A stretch of 64,000 bases of DNA from Lactobacillus gallinarum DSM 10532 = JCM 2011 (GCF_001434975.1 NZ_AZEL01000011.1:1-64000); one strand, 5' to 3'. Positions 49,751-58,563 are shown, counted from the first letter of the stretch. A program made the numbers and translations. Notes: a model not told the origin generated them from the sequence alone.

Positions 49751-51253
49751 ATGAAATACATAATTGGCATAGATATTGGAACAACTGCAACTAAGGGAGT
49801 GCTATATGATTTAGATGGTCAAACTATTATGATTGTAAGTCAAAGCTATCCATTAATTCAAAAGGAATTAGGGCAAGCAGAAGAAGATCCACAGGTAATC
49901 TTTAATGCGGTGCAAAAGATTATTTTTAAATTGGCTAAAGAAGTGCAGGGGAAAATTGCGGCAATCTCATGGTCGAGTCAAATGCACAGTTTAATTGGGC
50001 TAGGGAAAAATAATCAAGTTTTGACTAATAGCATTACCTGGGCAGATAATCGCTGCATCACTGTAGTTGAAGAAGCAAAAGAGACTGACTTAGCACAGAA
50101 GATTTATCAAAAAACGGGAATGCCGCTCCATCCGATGGCTCCGATTTATAAATTGATATGGCTAAAGCAGAGTAATCCTGATCTTTTTCACCTGGTACAA
50201 AAATGGATTGGGATTAAGGAATATATTATTTATCGTTTGACTGGCAAAATTGTGACAGATACAACGATGGCAGCTGGAACAGGGATGCTTAATCTAAAAA
50301 CATTAGATTGGGATCAAGATTTGTTAAAAGCGGCAGAAATTGATGCAGCTAAATTACCGAGTTTAGCTGATCCGGCAACGGTTGTGGGAGAAATTTGCGC
50401 AAAGTATGTGCATAAGCTGGGGATAAGTGCGGACGCGAAGATTGTTTTAGGCGCAAGCGATGGCTATTTGTCCACGATTGGTGTAAATGTTGTGGACAAA
50501 AATCATTTTGCATTAAATGTTGGTACTTCCGGTGCCGTGCGAACGATTGTTAAAAGGGCACAAATAGATCAAGATGCGCGTTATTTTTGCTATCCAGCAA
50601 GCAAACGGCAATTTTTATTAGGCGGTCCCGTAAATAATGGTGGAATTGTACTGGATTGGGCAAGACGAACTTTGCTAGATGAAAAAGCAACAGTAGAGGA
50701 TTTCTTGCAATTGGCTAAAAATGCACCGGTTGGTAGTAAAGGCTTGATCTTTTTACCATATTTAGGTGGAGAGCGTGCACCTATTTGGGATGCAAAGGCT
50801 CGCGGTTCTTTTGTTGGCCTGACTCGTCAGCATACCAAGTCTGAGATGGCACAAGCAGTAATCGAAGGGATTATCTTTAATCTTTACGATGCAGCAACGG
50901 GGTTAATTGAAAGTACTAAAAAACCAGCTGCGATAAATGCAACTGGCGGATTTATGCAAAGTGATTTTATTAGACAGATGTGTGCTGATATTTTTGATGT
51001 GCCGATTGTCACGATGAAGGAGCAACAAAGTGGAACGCTTGCAGCTATGTTTTTAGCAAGACAGGTATTAGGGCTAAATAAAAAGATTGATGAAATAGGA
51101 CAATTTGTTGAAAATGACAAAGTTTATTATCCCCACAAAAAAGAAGCAGCTATTTATCAAAAAATGGTTCCACTTTATCGTGAAATTGAGAACGATTTAG
51201 CTACTTCTTATCAGAAATTATCTTCTTTTCAAAAGATGTATTTTAAAAATTAG
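49751..51253 (+). CDS. gntK: Gluconate kinase, FGGY family
   Basis: A 500-residue sugar kinase. IIGIDIGTTATKGVLYD is the N-terminal phosphate-binding strand-turn. WSSQMHSLIGL and TWADNR form the sugar site. The C-terminal GGERAPIWD and NATGGFMQSDFIRQMCADI are the FGGY signature region. It most resembles Firmicutes gluconokinases (gluconate to 6-phosphogluconate), but xylulokinase-like specificity cannot be excluded. No gluconate permease is adjacent. It ends ten bases from the convergent AraC gene with no clear terminator between. Confidence 0.85.
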   Translation: MKYIIGIDIGTTATKGVLYDLDGQTIMIVSQSYPLIQKELGQAEEDPQVIFNAVQKIIFKLAKEVQGKIAAISWSSQMHSLIGLGKNNQVLTNSITWADNRCITVVEEAKETDLAQKIYQKTGMPLHPMAPIYKLIWLKQSNPDLFHLVQKWIGIKEYIIYRLTGKIVTDTTMAAGTGMLNLKTLDWDQDLLKAAEIDAAKLPSLADPATVVGEICAKYVHKLGISADAKIVLGASDGYLSTIGVNVVDKNHFALNVGTSGAVRTIVKRAQIDQDARYFCYPASKRQFLLGGPVNNGGIVLDWARRTLLDEKATVEDFLQLAKNAPVGSKGLIFLPYLGGERAPIWDAKARGSFVGLTRQHTKSEMAQAVIEGIIFNLYDAATGLIESTKKPAAINATGGFMQSDFIRQMCADIFDVPIVTMKEQQSGTLAAMFLARQVLGLNKKIDEIGQFVENDKVYYPHKKEAAIYQKMVPLYREIENDLATSYQKLSSFQKMYFKN

Positions 51254-51262
51254 AGAATATAT

Positions 51263-52144
51263 CTAGTCTATTTTCTTAATAGGCAGCAGTTCAATGTAAC
51301 CTCTGCTTCCGATAGGTTCAAGTTGAATTCTTGGATTAGATTCATCCCAAAGATAGCCTTTAGTTTTAGGATCATATTCTTTAATTGCTGCTCTTACATC
51401 TTCAATAGTTGCACCGCAGTTTTCTTCTGCAAATGGTGCACTTTTAAACATTAAATATTTAGCAGCGGGTAATTCAATAACGTCAAACCCTTTTGGCACT
51501 GGAGCGTTATAATCTGTTGCTACTTCAACACCTTGAACATATTCGGAAGTATTGGGCTGACGATATTTAGCAGGTAGCCAGAGGCAAACAGGTTCTCCAC
51601 TGATTGATTTAATGCTTTTAAGCAATCCCCATACTTCACAGCCAACTTCATCACAGTAGTCTAAGTAATCAGTTGCCTTAATGCCGCGTTTAATAATTAC
51701 TTTTCTTTTAGGTTTATCAACAACCTGAATAGAAATTTTCTTAGTAGTATTCATGGGAGACTCCTTTCTATATCTATTAGGTTTGTATTTAACGCCATAA
51801 GGATTAAATAGATAAATTGGAACAGGATGTGCAGCATATTCACTAGGATTGCATTTAAATTCGCGGTAGAAAGCTCGCTGAAAACCATCTACACTCTTAA
51901 AGCCACTTTCTAATGCAATGTCAGTAATGCGATCTTGATAATCTCGCAATTTTAACGCAGCTTGTGATAAACGTACCCGTCTGATATATTGTGCTGGCGT
52001 CATGTTGAGATAGCTTACGAATAGACGATAGGAATACCAAGGTGAATATAATGAAACCTTTGATAATGCAGTAAGTGTGATCTGTTCAGACAAATGATTT
52101 TGAATAAATTCTTGCATCCGGTGAACTGATTCAATTTGTTCCAA
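51263..52144 (-). CDS. AraC-type regulator with GyrI-like effector domain
   Basis: A 293-residue Rob/SoxS-style regulator. An N-terminal double helix-turn-helix (about 5-105) has ITLTALSKVSLYSPWYSYRLF and the signature ITDIALESGFKSVDGFQRAFYREFKCNPSEY. The C-terminal GyrI/BmrR-like ligand domain (about 130-293) includes VWGLLKSI and a GYIELLPIKK end. Such proteins sense drugs or peptides and act on nearby exporters; none is present here, so the target is unknown. TTG start after TAAGGAGG. Confidence 0.88.
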   Translation of the reverse strand: MEQIESVHRMQEFIQNHLSEQITLTALSKVSLYSPWYSYRLFVSYLNMTPAQYIRRVRLSQAALKLRDYQDRITDIALESGFKSVDGFQRAFYREFKCNPSEYAAHPVPIYLFNPYGVKYKPNRYRKESPMNTTKKISIQVVDKPKRKVIIKRGIKATDYLDYCDEVGCEVWGLLKSIKSISGEPVCLWLPAKYRQPNTSEYVQGVEVATDYNAPVPKGFDVIELPAAKYLMFKSAPFAEENCGATIEDVRAAIKEYDPKTKGYLWDESNPRIQLEPIGSRGYIELLPIKKID

Positions 52145-52213
52145 AATTTTTACCTCCTTACAGCTTGTATTATGCAGGATTAATTGAAAAACTACTCGAC
52201 TTATTTTGCCATG

Positions 52214-52249
52214 AAAAAATCTTCGGATAAATCACCCGAAGATTTTTTT
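52214..52249. terminator. Terminator downstream of the DXS-like gene
   Basis: AAATCTTCGG/CCGAAGATTT with a 9-base loop, T runs on both sides. It lies between the minus-strand DXS-like gene and the minus-strand AraC gene. Confidence 0.9.
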
Positions 52250-52267
52250 AGATATAATTATTAATTT

Positions 52268-54010
52268 CTAAGCATTTTTGATATCTTCAACAATTTGTTC
52301 AACCGTCATTCGGTTGTCTTTTAAAATATCCTTTAATGGCGTTTGATCAGTGTAAACTCTCTTTTGACCATAGTTCAAAACTTTGACATCTTTGTCGCCT
52401 AAGTAGGAAGCTACTTTTTCACCAAACCCACCATCTAAAGTATTGTCTTCAATAGTGACGATGACTTTATTTTCTTTAGCTAATTTATCTAGAGCATCTT
52501 TGTCTAAAATATTAGCTGAAACTGGGTTAACTAAGGTCGCGTTAAGTTCTTGCGCTACTTTTTCACCAAGTATTGCATACATGTCACCCAAAGCTAAGAT
52601 AGCAACGTCTTTACCTGGCTTAATTTGGTAGGTGATTTCACTGTAATCTTCTTGAGCGTCACCATTTTCAGGGACAGCCTTAGTTGGTATCTTAATAGCT
52701 ACAGGGTGTTTTCTTTGCTTGATTGCCCACTTCATCATGGCTTTTTCTTCAGCTAAATTAGTAGGAGCTAAGTAAATCCAGTTAGGCAAGTTAGAAATCA
52801 TTACTTGGTCAAAAATACCAAGGTGAGTTTTACTGGTGCCCGAGACTCCGCCACCAGCAACCATCATGACTACTGGTAAATCATTAGCTGCGACATCATG
52901 TGATAATTGGTCAAATGCACGTTGCAAGAAAGTGGAATTTTCAAATAAAACTGGAACTGCGCCTTCCTTAGCAGCACCAGCTGCAAAAGCAACAGATTCT
53001 TGTTCAGCAATACCAACATCTGTGTAGTGGTCTGGATATTTGTTCTTAATTTTATCTAAGCCAAAGACACCAGGAATAGCAGCGTTGATTGCCATTAAGT
53101 TAGTGCCTTTTTCGATTTCTTCACTAACAACATCTAAAGCAACTGAATTAGCAGTTGGTGCCTCACTAGCAGGTGCTAATGGCCTATCAGTCTTTAAATC
53201 GAATGGCATTACCCAGTGGTGAGCCTCTTCTTCATCAATTGCTGGTTTGTAGCCTTTACCTTTTAAAGTATTGATATGCAAAAGAATAGGGTGATCAACA
53301 TCTTTGACTGCTTTAAAGGCTTCAATCATTGATTTAATATCATTACCATCGGCAACATAACGATAGTCGAAGCCTATTGCAGTAAATGGATTTTCCTTAG
53401 TTTCACCATTTGAATCACGTAACTTCTTTAAAGCAGTGACTAAACCACCAACGTTTTCATCGATGGACATTTGGTTATCATTAACTACCACAACTAAATT
53501 ATGTTTTTCAATTGCGGCATTGTTTAAGCCTTCATAAGCAAGACCACCAGTCATTGAACCATCACCAATTAAGGCCATGATGTTTTCGTGATTACCCATT
53601 AGGTCTCTAGCCTTTGCCATTCCAGTTGCAAGTCCAATTGAAGTAGAGGTGTGGCCAACGGCGTAGTAATCGTATGGACTTTCGTCAGGATTGCTGTATG
53701 GAGTAACATCTTCATAATGATCAGGGTCAAGCCAAGCAAGAGCACGGCCGGTTAACATCTTGTGTGGGTAGGTTTGGTGAGATACATCCCATACAATCTT
53801 GTCTTTTGGAGCATCGAAAACATAATGATAAGCAATAGTAGCTTCGACAATTCCGAGATCAGGTCCTAAGTGCCCACCTTCAGCAGCGTCTTTTTCTAAG
53901 ATTAAGGTTCTAATTTCTTGTGCCAATTGTTGCATTTGAGCGATAGATAATTTCTTTAAGTCTTGTGGACCAGAGATTTTATTTAATAAATATTCTGGAT
54001 GTTTGCTCAT
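52268..54010 (-). CDS. DXS-like thiamine diphosphate enzyme
   Basis: A 580-residue transketolase-superfamily protein in the DXS branch. The ThDP/Mg motif is GDGSMTGGLAYEGLNNAA...NDNQMSID (about 148-184). VWDVSHQTYPHKMLTGR, VGHTSTSIGLATGMA and the pyrimidine domain VGIAEQESVAFAAG are present. Bona fide DXS enzymes have about 620-640 residues. Lactobacilli make isoprenoids by the mevalonate route, and no other MEP gene is here, so an alternative acyloin-forming or transketolase-type role is likely. AAAGGA lies upstream of the ATG. Monocistronic. Confidence 0.85.
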   Translation of the reverse strand: MSKHPEYLLNKISGPQDLKKLSIAQMQQLAQEIRTLILEKDAAEGGHLGPDLGIVEATIAYHYVFDAPKDKIVWDVSHQTYPHKMLTGRALAWLDPDHYEDVTPYSNPDESPYDYYAVGHTSTSIGLATGMAKARDLMGNHENIMALIGDGSMTGGLAYEGLNNAAIEKHNLVVVVNDNQMSIDENVGGLVTALKKLRDSNGETKENPFTAIGFDYRYVADGNDIKSMIEAFKAVKDVDHPILLHINTLKGKGYKPAIDEEEAHHWVMPFDLKTDRPLAPASEAPTANSVALDVVSEEIEKGTNLMAINAAIPGVFGLDKIKNKYPDHYTDVGIAEQESVAFAAGAAKEGAVPVLFENSTFLQRAFDQLSHDVAANDLPVVMMVAGGGVSGTSKTHLGIFDQVMISNLPNWIYLAPTNLAEEKAMMKWAIKQRKHPVAIKIPTKAVPENGDAQEDYSEITYQIKPGKDVAILALGDMYAILGEKVAQELNATLVNPVSANILDKDALDKLAKENKVIVTIEDNTLDGGFGEKVASYLGDKDVKVLNYGQKRVYTDQTPLKDILKDNRMTVEQIVEDIKNA

Positions 54011-54132
54011 TTAAAGTAGTCCTTTCTAAAAACTCGTTAAACTTATTATAGATAAGTGATAGAACTATTTGAAATATTAAGTTGCTATGGATTAGGATAG
54101 GTTTTAGTTATTGGTAATTCTAATTTAGAATA

Positions 54133-54160
54133 TTGACGTAATTGCATTTGACAGTATAAA
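54133..54160 (+). promoter_or_regulatory. rpmG-secE promoter
   Basis: TTGACG at 54133-54138 and TATAAA at 54155-54160 with 16-bp spacing, about 48 bases before rpmG. TTGACA at 54148-54153 has no matching -10. Confidence 0.6.
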
Positions 54161-54207
54161 ATACTGAATAAGTATGTGTTTTTATATAAAAGTTTGGAAG
54201 TGAGATT

Positions 54208-54357
54208 ATGGCAGTGAAAAAAGCAGCTTTAGCCTGCAGTGTATGTGGGTCACGCAACTACTCAATCACCGCAAGTAAAAATCGCACTCAGCGACTTGAA
54301 CTGAAGAAGTTCTGCAAGCATTGCGGTAAGATGACTTTACACAAGGAAACGAGGTAA
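54208..54357 (+). CDS. rpmG: 50S ribosomal protein L33
   Basis: A 49-residue zinc-ribbon form of L33 with Cys10, Cys13, Cys36 and Cys39 (CSVC, CKHC). Sequence [18 protein letters not shown] to [18 protein letters not shown] lies upstream of the ATG. It occupies the position of rpmGB before secE in B. subtilis. Confidence 0.93.
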   Translation: MAVKKAALACSVCGSRNYSITASKNRTQRLELKKFCKHCGKMTLHKETR

Positions 54358-54365
54358 AAAGGTTA

Positions 54366-54533
54366 ATGATTAAGTTCTTTAAAAGCGTTGCCCATGAAAT
54401 GAAATTGGTTACTTGGCCAACTGCAAAACAAAATAGACATGATACTATGATTGTTATTACAAGTTCAATTTTGTTTGCTGCATATTTGGGTGCACTTGAC
54501 TGGCTCTTTAGCTGGTTAACTCAACATATGTAA
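54366..54533 (+). CDS. secE: SecE translocon subunit
   Basis: A 55-residue, single-span SecE of the Gram-positive type. The amphipathic helix FFKSVAHEMKLVTWPTAKQ (4-22) contains the conserved W-P, and one membrane segment follows (about 27-50). It clamps SecY (encoded at 24063). It starts eight bases after rpmG; a weak AAAAAGG serves as binding site. Confidence 0.95.
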   Translation: MIKFFKSVAHEMKLVTWPTAKQNRHDTMIVITSSILFAAYLGALDWLFSWLTQHM

Positions 54534-54559
54534 TCAGAATAGAAATTATTATTGGTTCA

Positions 54560-54568
54560 TGTTATAAT
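54560..54568 (+). promoter_or_regulatory. nusG promoter (extended -10)
   Basis: TGtTATAAT at 54560-54568 between secE and nusG. The -35 region (TAGAAA) is weak. Confidence 0.65.
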
Positions 54569-54583
54569 AATGACAGCTAAGAA

Positions 54584-54607
54584 AAACCTCTGTGGGAGGT
54601 TTTTTTG
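54584..54607 (+). terminator. Terminator/attenuator before nusG
   Basis: AAACCTC and GAGGTTT with a TGTGG loop and a run of seven or more T. It ends secE transcription but also lies about ten bases after the predicted nusG start point. Confidence 0.85.
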
Positions 54608-54633
54608 TTTACCCAAAAACAAGGAGAAGAATT

Positions 54634-55191
54634 ATGGTCGAAACTGCAAAAAAGCAATGGTACGTTTTACATACTTATTCTGGCTACGAAGACAAGGTTA
54701 AGTCAGATTTACTTTCTCGTGCTCAAAGCATGGGGATGCAAGATTATATCTTTCGTGTAATGGTTCCCGAAGAAGAAAAAGTTGAAACTGTTCGCGGTAA
54801 GAAACAAGAAATTGAAGAAAAGATTTTCCCAGGTTATGTTTTAGTCGAAATGGTTATGACCGACGAAAGTTGGTTTATCGTTAGAAATACCCCTAACGTA
54901 ACTGGCTTTGTTGGTTCACACGGTGGTGGTTCAAAACCTTCACCACTTCTTCCTGAAGAAGTAGAACGTCTTCTTAGAAATCAAGGCAAACCTGCTAAGA
55001 AGCCAACTGAAAACTTTGAAATTGGTGAATCAGTAACTATTATTGAAGGTGCATTTAATGGCATGGTAGGTAAGATTACTGATATTCAACCTGATAAATA
55101 CAAGTTATATGTTTCAGTTGATATGTTTGGTCGTGCTACTACTGCTGAACTTGATTACGATCAAGTTAAAAAGCTAGATGTAAACGAATAA
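54634..55191 (+). CDS. nusG: Transcription factor NusG
   Basis: A 185-residue elongation factor linking RNA polymerase pausing to translation. It has the N-terminal NGN domain (KQWYVLHTYSGYEDKVKSDL to about 115) and the C-terminal KOW domain (GESVTIIEGAFNGMVGKITDI, about 130-185). ATG 54634 follows AAGGAGAAG; an upstream in-frame extension to 54592 lies in the terminator and is rejected. Confidence 0.97.
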   Translation: MVETAKKQWYVLHTYSGYEDKVKSDLLSRAQSMGMQDYIFRVMVPEEEKVETVRGKKQEIEEKIFPGYVLVEMVMTDESWFIVRNTPNVTGFVGSHGGGSKPSPLLPEEVERLLRNQGKPAKKPTENFEIGESVTIIEGAFNGMVGKITDIQPDKYKLYVSVDMFGRATTAELDYDQVKKLDVNE

Positions 55192-55210
55192 CTATAAATT
55201 TTAGTTGTAA

Positions 55211-55238
55211 TTGCAGCTAAACGATGTTATCCTAATAC
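55211..55238 (+). promoter_or_regulatory. rplKA promoter
   Basis: TTGCAG at 55211-55216 and TAATAC at 55233-55238 with 16-bp spacing; the L1-type motif starts about ten bases after the expected start point. Confidence 0.5.
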
Positions 55239-55253
55239 GGTACGTTTATTATT

Positions 55254-55293
55254 GTGGGAGGAGAAAAAAAGGAAAATTCTCCATTTTAACCGC
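55254..55293 (+). promoter_or_regulatory. L1-binding-site-like RNA motif, copy 1 (rplK leader)
   Basis: GTGG (55254-55257) pairs with CCGC (55290-55293). An asymmetric internal loop GA/ATTTTAA comes next, then GGAGAA (55260-55265) pairs with TTCTCC (55277-55282). The same layout recurs before rplA. L1 is the known autoregulator of the L11-L1 operon, and its rRNA site has a comparable asymmetric loop. Confidence 0.65.
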
Positions 55294-55319
55294 ATCACGG
55301 AATCAAGGAGGTTTTGACC

Positions 55320-55745
55320 GTGGCAAAGAAAGTTATTAACGTAGTTAAGTTACAAATCCCAGCTGGTGCTGCTACCCCAGCTCCTCCAGTTGGTCCTGCT
55401 TTGGGTCAAGCTGGTATTAACATTGTTGGTTTTACTAAGGACTTCAATGCTAGAACTGCTGACCAAAAGGGCATGATTATCCCTGTAGTTATTACAGTAT
55501 ATGAAGATCGTTCATTCGAATTCATTACTAAGACTCCACCAGCACCAGTGCTTTTAAAGCAAGCTGCTAAGATCAAGAAGGCTTCAGGTGAACCTAACAC
55601 CAAGAAGGTTGGTAAGGTAACCAAGGATCAAGTCAAGGAAATTGCTGAGACTAAGATGAAAGACCTTAACGCTGCTGATATTGAAGCTGCTATGCGCATG
55701 GTTGAAGGTACCGCTAGAAGTATGGGTATCGAAGTCGAAGACTAA
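55320..55745 (+). CDS. rplK: 50S ribosomal protein L11
   Basis: A 141-residue protein (exactly the standard length) of the GTPase-associated centre, the thiostrepton target. [25 protein letters not shown] and the C-terminal [18 protein letters not shown] are canonical. GTG 55320 is eight bases after AAGGAGG. TTG 55314 would be too close. Confidence 0.97.
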   Translation: MAKKVINVVKLQIPAGAATPAPPVGPALGQAGINIVGFTKDFNARTADQKGMIIPVVITVYEDRSFEFITKTPPAPVLLKQAAKIKKASGEPNTKKVGKVTKDQVKEIAETKMKDLNAADIEAAMRMVEGTARSMGIEVED

Positions 55746-55776
55746 TCCTGTTAATTTTATTTAGTTAACACTTTAG

Positions 55777-55807
55777 GTGGGAGAGTTAGAGAAGCTCATT
55801 TGACCAC
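55777..55807 (+). promoter_or_regulatory. L1-binding-site-like RNA motif, copy 2 (before rplA)
   Basis: GTGG (55777-55780) pairs with CCAC (55804-55807). The internal loop is GA/ATTTGA, then GAG (55783-55785) pairs with CTC (55795-55797). It lies in the rplK-rplA gap just before the rplA binding site, and matches the motif at 55254. Confidence 0.65.
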
Positions 55808-55827
55808 ATATACAAGGAGGAAATCAC

Positions 55828-56520
55828 ATGCCAAAGCATGGTAAGAAATATTTAGATGCTGCCAAGAAGGTAGACTCAAATAAATTATACTCAGTAGCAG
55901 AAGCTATGAAACTTGTTAAGGAAACTTCATACGCTAACTTCGACGCTACAATTGATGTAGCTTACAACTTAAGCGTAGATCCTAAGCAAGCAGATCAACA
56001 AATTCGTGGTTCACTTGTTTTGCCAAATGGTACTGGTAAGACTCAAACCGTTGTAGTATTTGCTGAAGGTCCACAAGCTGATCAAGCTAAGGCTGCAGGT
56101 GCTGACTTTGTTGGTTCAGATGATTTAGTACAAAAGATCCAAGACGGTTGGTTGGACTTTGACGTTGTAGTTGCAACCCCAATGATGATGGCTAAGGTAG
56201 GTCGTTTGGGTCGTATCCTTGGACCTAAGGGCTTAATGCCAAACCCTAAGACTGGTACTGTAACTATGGACATCGAAAAGGCTGTTAAGAACGTTAAGGC
56301 AGGTCAAGTAGAATACCGTGTTGACCGTCAAGCAGCTATTCATACTCCAATTGGTAAGGTTTCATTCACTGAAGATCAATTAGTTGAAAACTTTGATGCT
56401 TTACGTGATGTTATCTTACGTGCACGTCCAGCTTCAGCTAAGGGTCAATACATCAAGAGTGTTGCTGTTTCAGCTACTTTTGGCCCTGGTATCAAGCTTG
56501 ATCCATTAAACTTGGACTAA
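55828..56520 (+). CDS. rplA: 50S ribosomal protein L1
   Basis: A 230-residue protein of the mobile L1 stalk that helps E-site tRNA release. [33 protein letters not shown] and [10 protein letters not shown] are canonical. AAGGAGGAA precedes the ATG. Followed by a terminator; rplJ and rplL, usually next, are separated by 6.7 kb. Confidence 0.98.
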   Translation: MPKHGKKYLDAAKKVDSNKLYSVAEAMKLVKETSYANFDATIDVAYNLSVDPKQADQQIRGSLVLPNGTGKTQTVVVFAEGPQADQAKAAGADFVGSDDLVQKIQDGWLDFDVVVATPMMMAKVGRLGRILGPKGLMPNPKTGTVTMDIEKAVKNVKAGQVEYRVDRQAAIHTPIGKVSFTEDQLVENFDALRDVILRARPASAKGQYIKSVAVSATFGPGIKLDPLNLD

Positions 56521-56539
56521 TTTAAAAACTGATTAATAA

Positions 56540-56568
56540 AAGGTCTCGCACATGCGAGACTTTTTTTG
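56540..56568 (+). terminator. rplKA terminator
   Basis: GTCTCGCA directly joins TGCGAGAC through CA, followed by seven T. Confidence 0.92.
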
Positions 56569-56618
56569 TGCTTAAGAAAAACTTAACTTAATTAGAGCTG
56601 GGTAAGCGCTAGACGTGA

Positions 56619-56648
56619 TTGACCTAGCATTTTTTTACATGGTATCAT
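56619..56648 (+). promoter_or_regulatory. pst operon promoter candidate
   Basis: TTGACC at 56619-56624 and TATCAT at 56643-56648 with 18-bp spacing, 48 bases before pstS. No convincing series of TTAACA-type PhoP boxes is seen, only an isolated CTTAACTTAA at 56582. Confidence 0.5.
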
Positions 56649-56695
56649 TAATTGTCTATATGAAATCGTATTCTATTTACTTAAGGAAAGTGTTA

Positions 56696-57562
56696 ATGAA
56701 AAAACATTCTATTGGAAAAATATTAATTTTAGTGTTGTTGATGTTAGCCTGTGTAACTGGATGTGCTAAAGATAATTCTAAAATTACAATTGTTGGTTCT
56801 AGTGCATTACAGCTTCTAGCAGAGCAAGCTGGTAATGATTATCGGTTGACCCATCCAAGCAGCAACATTGTTGTTCAAGGTGGTGGATCAGGCACTGGAT
56901 TGAGCCAAGTACAAGTTGGTGCTGTTCAGATTGGAACCTCTGATGTTTTTGCAGAGACTAAAAAGGGAATCGATGCAAAGAAGCTTAAAGACTATAAAGT
57001 CGCAGTTGTTGGTATTGTACCAATTGTAAATAAAGGCGTCGGTGTTAAGAATGTCTCTATGAAACAACTACGACAAATTTTTACCGGTAAGCTAACTAAT
57101 TGGAAACAACTTGGTGGAAAGAACGTTCCAATTATTGTCGTTAATCGTTCTAAAGGCAGTGGTACCAGAGACTCTTTTGAAGACATTGTTTTACATAAGC
57201 AAAAAGCTATTAAGTCTCAAGAGCAGGATTCAAATGGTGCGGTTAAAAAAATCGTTGATACGACGCCTGGAACAATTAGCTACATATCTTTCCCATATGC
57301 TAATGGTGACAATATTCAAAAACTTAGTATCGATGGTGTTAAGCCAACTAATAAGAACATTACTACTAATAAGTGGCAATTATGGGCTTATCAGCATATG
57401 TATACTAAAGGCAAACCAGACAAGAAGACAAAGGCATTTATTAAGTATATGTTAGGTAAAAAGGTACAACATGATCTTGTACCTAAAATCGGTTATTTGA
57501 GTATTGATGATATGAAAGTAACTCGAGATAGTGATAATCGAGTTATCAAAGTAGGAAAATAA
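56696..57562 (+). CDS. pstS: Phosphate-binding lipoprotein PstS
   Basis: A 288-residue solute-binding protein for phosphate. Lipoprotein signal peptide MKKHSIGKILILVLLMLACV with lipobox VTGC. IVGSSALQLLAEQA, QGGGSGTGLSQV and NRSKGSGTRDSFE are the phosphate-binding loops. ATG 56696 follows AAGGAAAG. A longer frame from 56615 would put the signal peptide after 27 residues and is rejected. First gene of pstSCAB1B2-phoU. Confidence 0.95.
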   Translation: MKKHSIGKILILVLLMLACVTGCAKDNSKITIVGSSALQLLAEQAGNDYRLTHPSSNIVVQGGGSGTGLSQVQVGAVQIGTSDVFAETKKGIDAKKLKDYKVAVVGIVPIVNKGVGVKNVSMKQLRQIFTGKLTNWKQLGGKNVPIIVVNRSKGSGTRDSFEDIVLHKQKAIKSQEQDSNGAVKKIVDTTPGTISYISFPYANGDNIQKLSIDGVKPTNKNITTNKWQLWAYQHMYTKGKPDKKTKAFIKYMLGKKVQHDLVPKIGYLSIDDMKVTRDSDNRVIKVGK

Positions 57563-57565
57563 TTT

Positions 57566-58561
57566 ATGAATGATAAAGATAAATTAAAAGAAGTAGTTGA
57601 TCAAGCTATTGCTGATCAGCAGGTCCCACACGTTAAATTAAAAAAGATGGGTCCGAGTAGCGTTGATATTGAGAAATTAACTAAGCCTTCTAAAGAAACT
57701 CATCAAGAGTATTGGGGTAAAGGATTAACTTATTTTGCTATTGGATTAATTATAGTATTAGTTGTATCCATTATTGGCTTTGTAGGTTATCACGGCCTCG
57801 CAACTTTTATTGATAATCATGTAAATGTCTTTCATTTCTTGACCTCAACTGATTGGGATCCTGGTGAAGGAAAGAATCACGTCGGTGCCGCAGTAATGAT
57901 CGTTACCTCGTTTGCGGTAACGCTTTTAGCAGCTCTTGTAGCTACACCATTTGCGGTAGCCATTGCGCTCTACATGACAGAATACTCCTCTAAAAAAGGT
58001 GCTTCATTTTTACAATCAGTAACAGAATTATTGGTTGGTATTCCATCAGTTGTTTATGGTTTCTTAGGATTAACGATCATTATTCCTGTAATCAGAACAT
58101 TATTTGGTGGAACAGGTTTTGGTATTTTAGCAGCTACTTTAGTTTTATTCGTCATGGTTTTACCAACTATTACTTCTTTAACTGTAGATAGTCTAAAAGC
58201 CGTACCTAGTCATTTCAGAAAAGCATCAATGGCATTAGGTGCAACTCATTGGCAAACTATTTACCATGTTGTCTTGCGTGTAGCAACTCCTAGAATTTTG
58301 ACAGCGGTAATTTTTGGTATGGCTAGAGCATTTGGTGAAGCATTAGCCGTACAGATGGTTATTGGTAATGCAGTTCTTATGCCATACAATTTGGTTAGTC
58401 CATCCGCAACTTTGACTAGTCAATTGACCAGTCAAATGGGAAATACCGTTATGGGGACATTGCCTAACAATGCATTATGGTCATTAGCATTATTGCTTTT
58501 GATTATGTCATTAGTATTTAACTTCCTAGTTAAGTTAATTGGAAAGAGAGGCCAGAAATAA
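57566..58561 (+). CDS. pstC: Phosphate ABC permease PstC
   Basis: A 331-residue inner-membrane subunit with six predicted helices. The hydrophilic N-terminus is long (about 50 residues). The coupling loop EAA region is RKASMALGATHWQTIYHVVLRVATPRI. YMTEYSSKKG and IPSVVYGFLG are typical. Start is three bases after pstS. Confidence 0.95.
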   Translation: MNDKDKLKEVVDQAIADQQVPHVKLKKMGPSSVDIEKLTKPSKETHQEYWGKGLTYFAIGLIIVLVVSIIGFVGYHGLATFIDNHVNVFHFLTSTDWDPGEGKNHVGAAVMIVTSFAVTLLAALVATPFAVAIALYMTEYSSKKGASFLQSVTELLVGIPSVVYGFLGLTIIIPVIRTLFGGTGFGILAATLVLFVMVLPTITSLTVDSLKAVPSHFRKASMALGATHWQTIYHVVLRVATPRILTAVIFGMARAFGEALAVQMVIGNAVLMPYNLVSPSATLTSQLTSQMGNTVMGTLPNNALWSLALLLLIMSLVFNFLVKLIGKRGQK

Positions 58562-58563
58562 AG

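Noticed and set aside
56570-56600. PhoP box at the pst promoter
   Set aside because: Only one CTTAACTTAA segment instead of the several TT(A/T/C)ACA direct repeats expected.
57111-57455. Long alternative frames inside pstS and in r-protein genes
   Set aside because: They lie fully within confidently identified genes and show Leu/Val-rich shadow composition.
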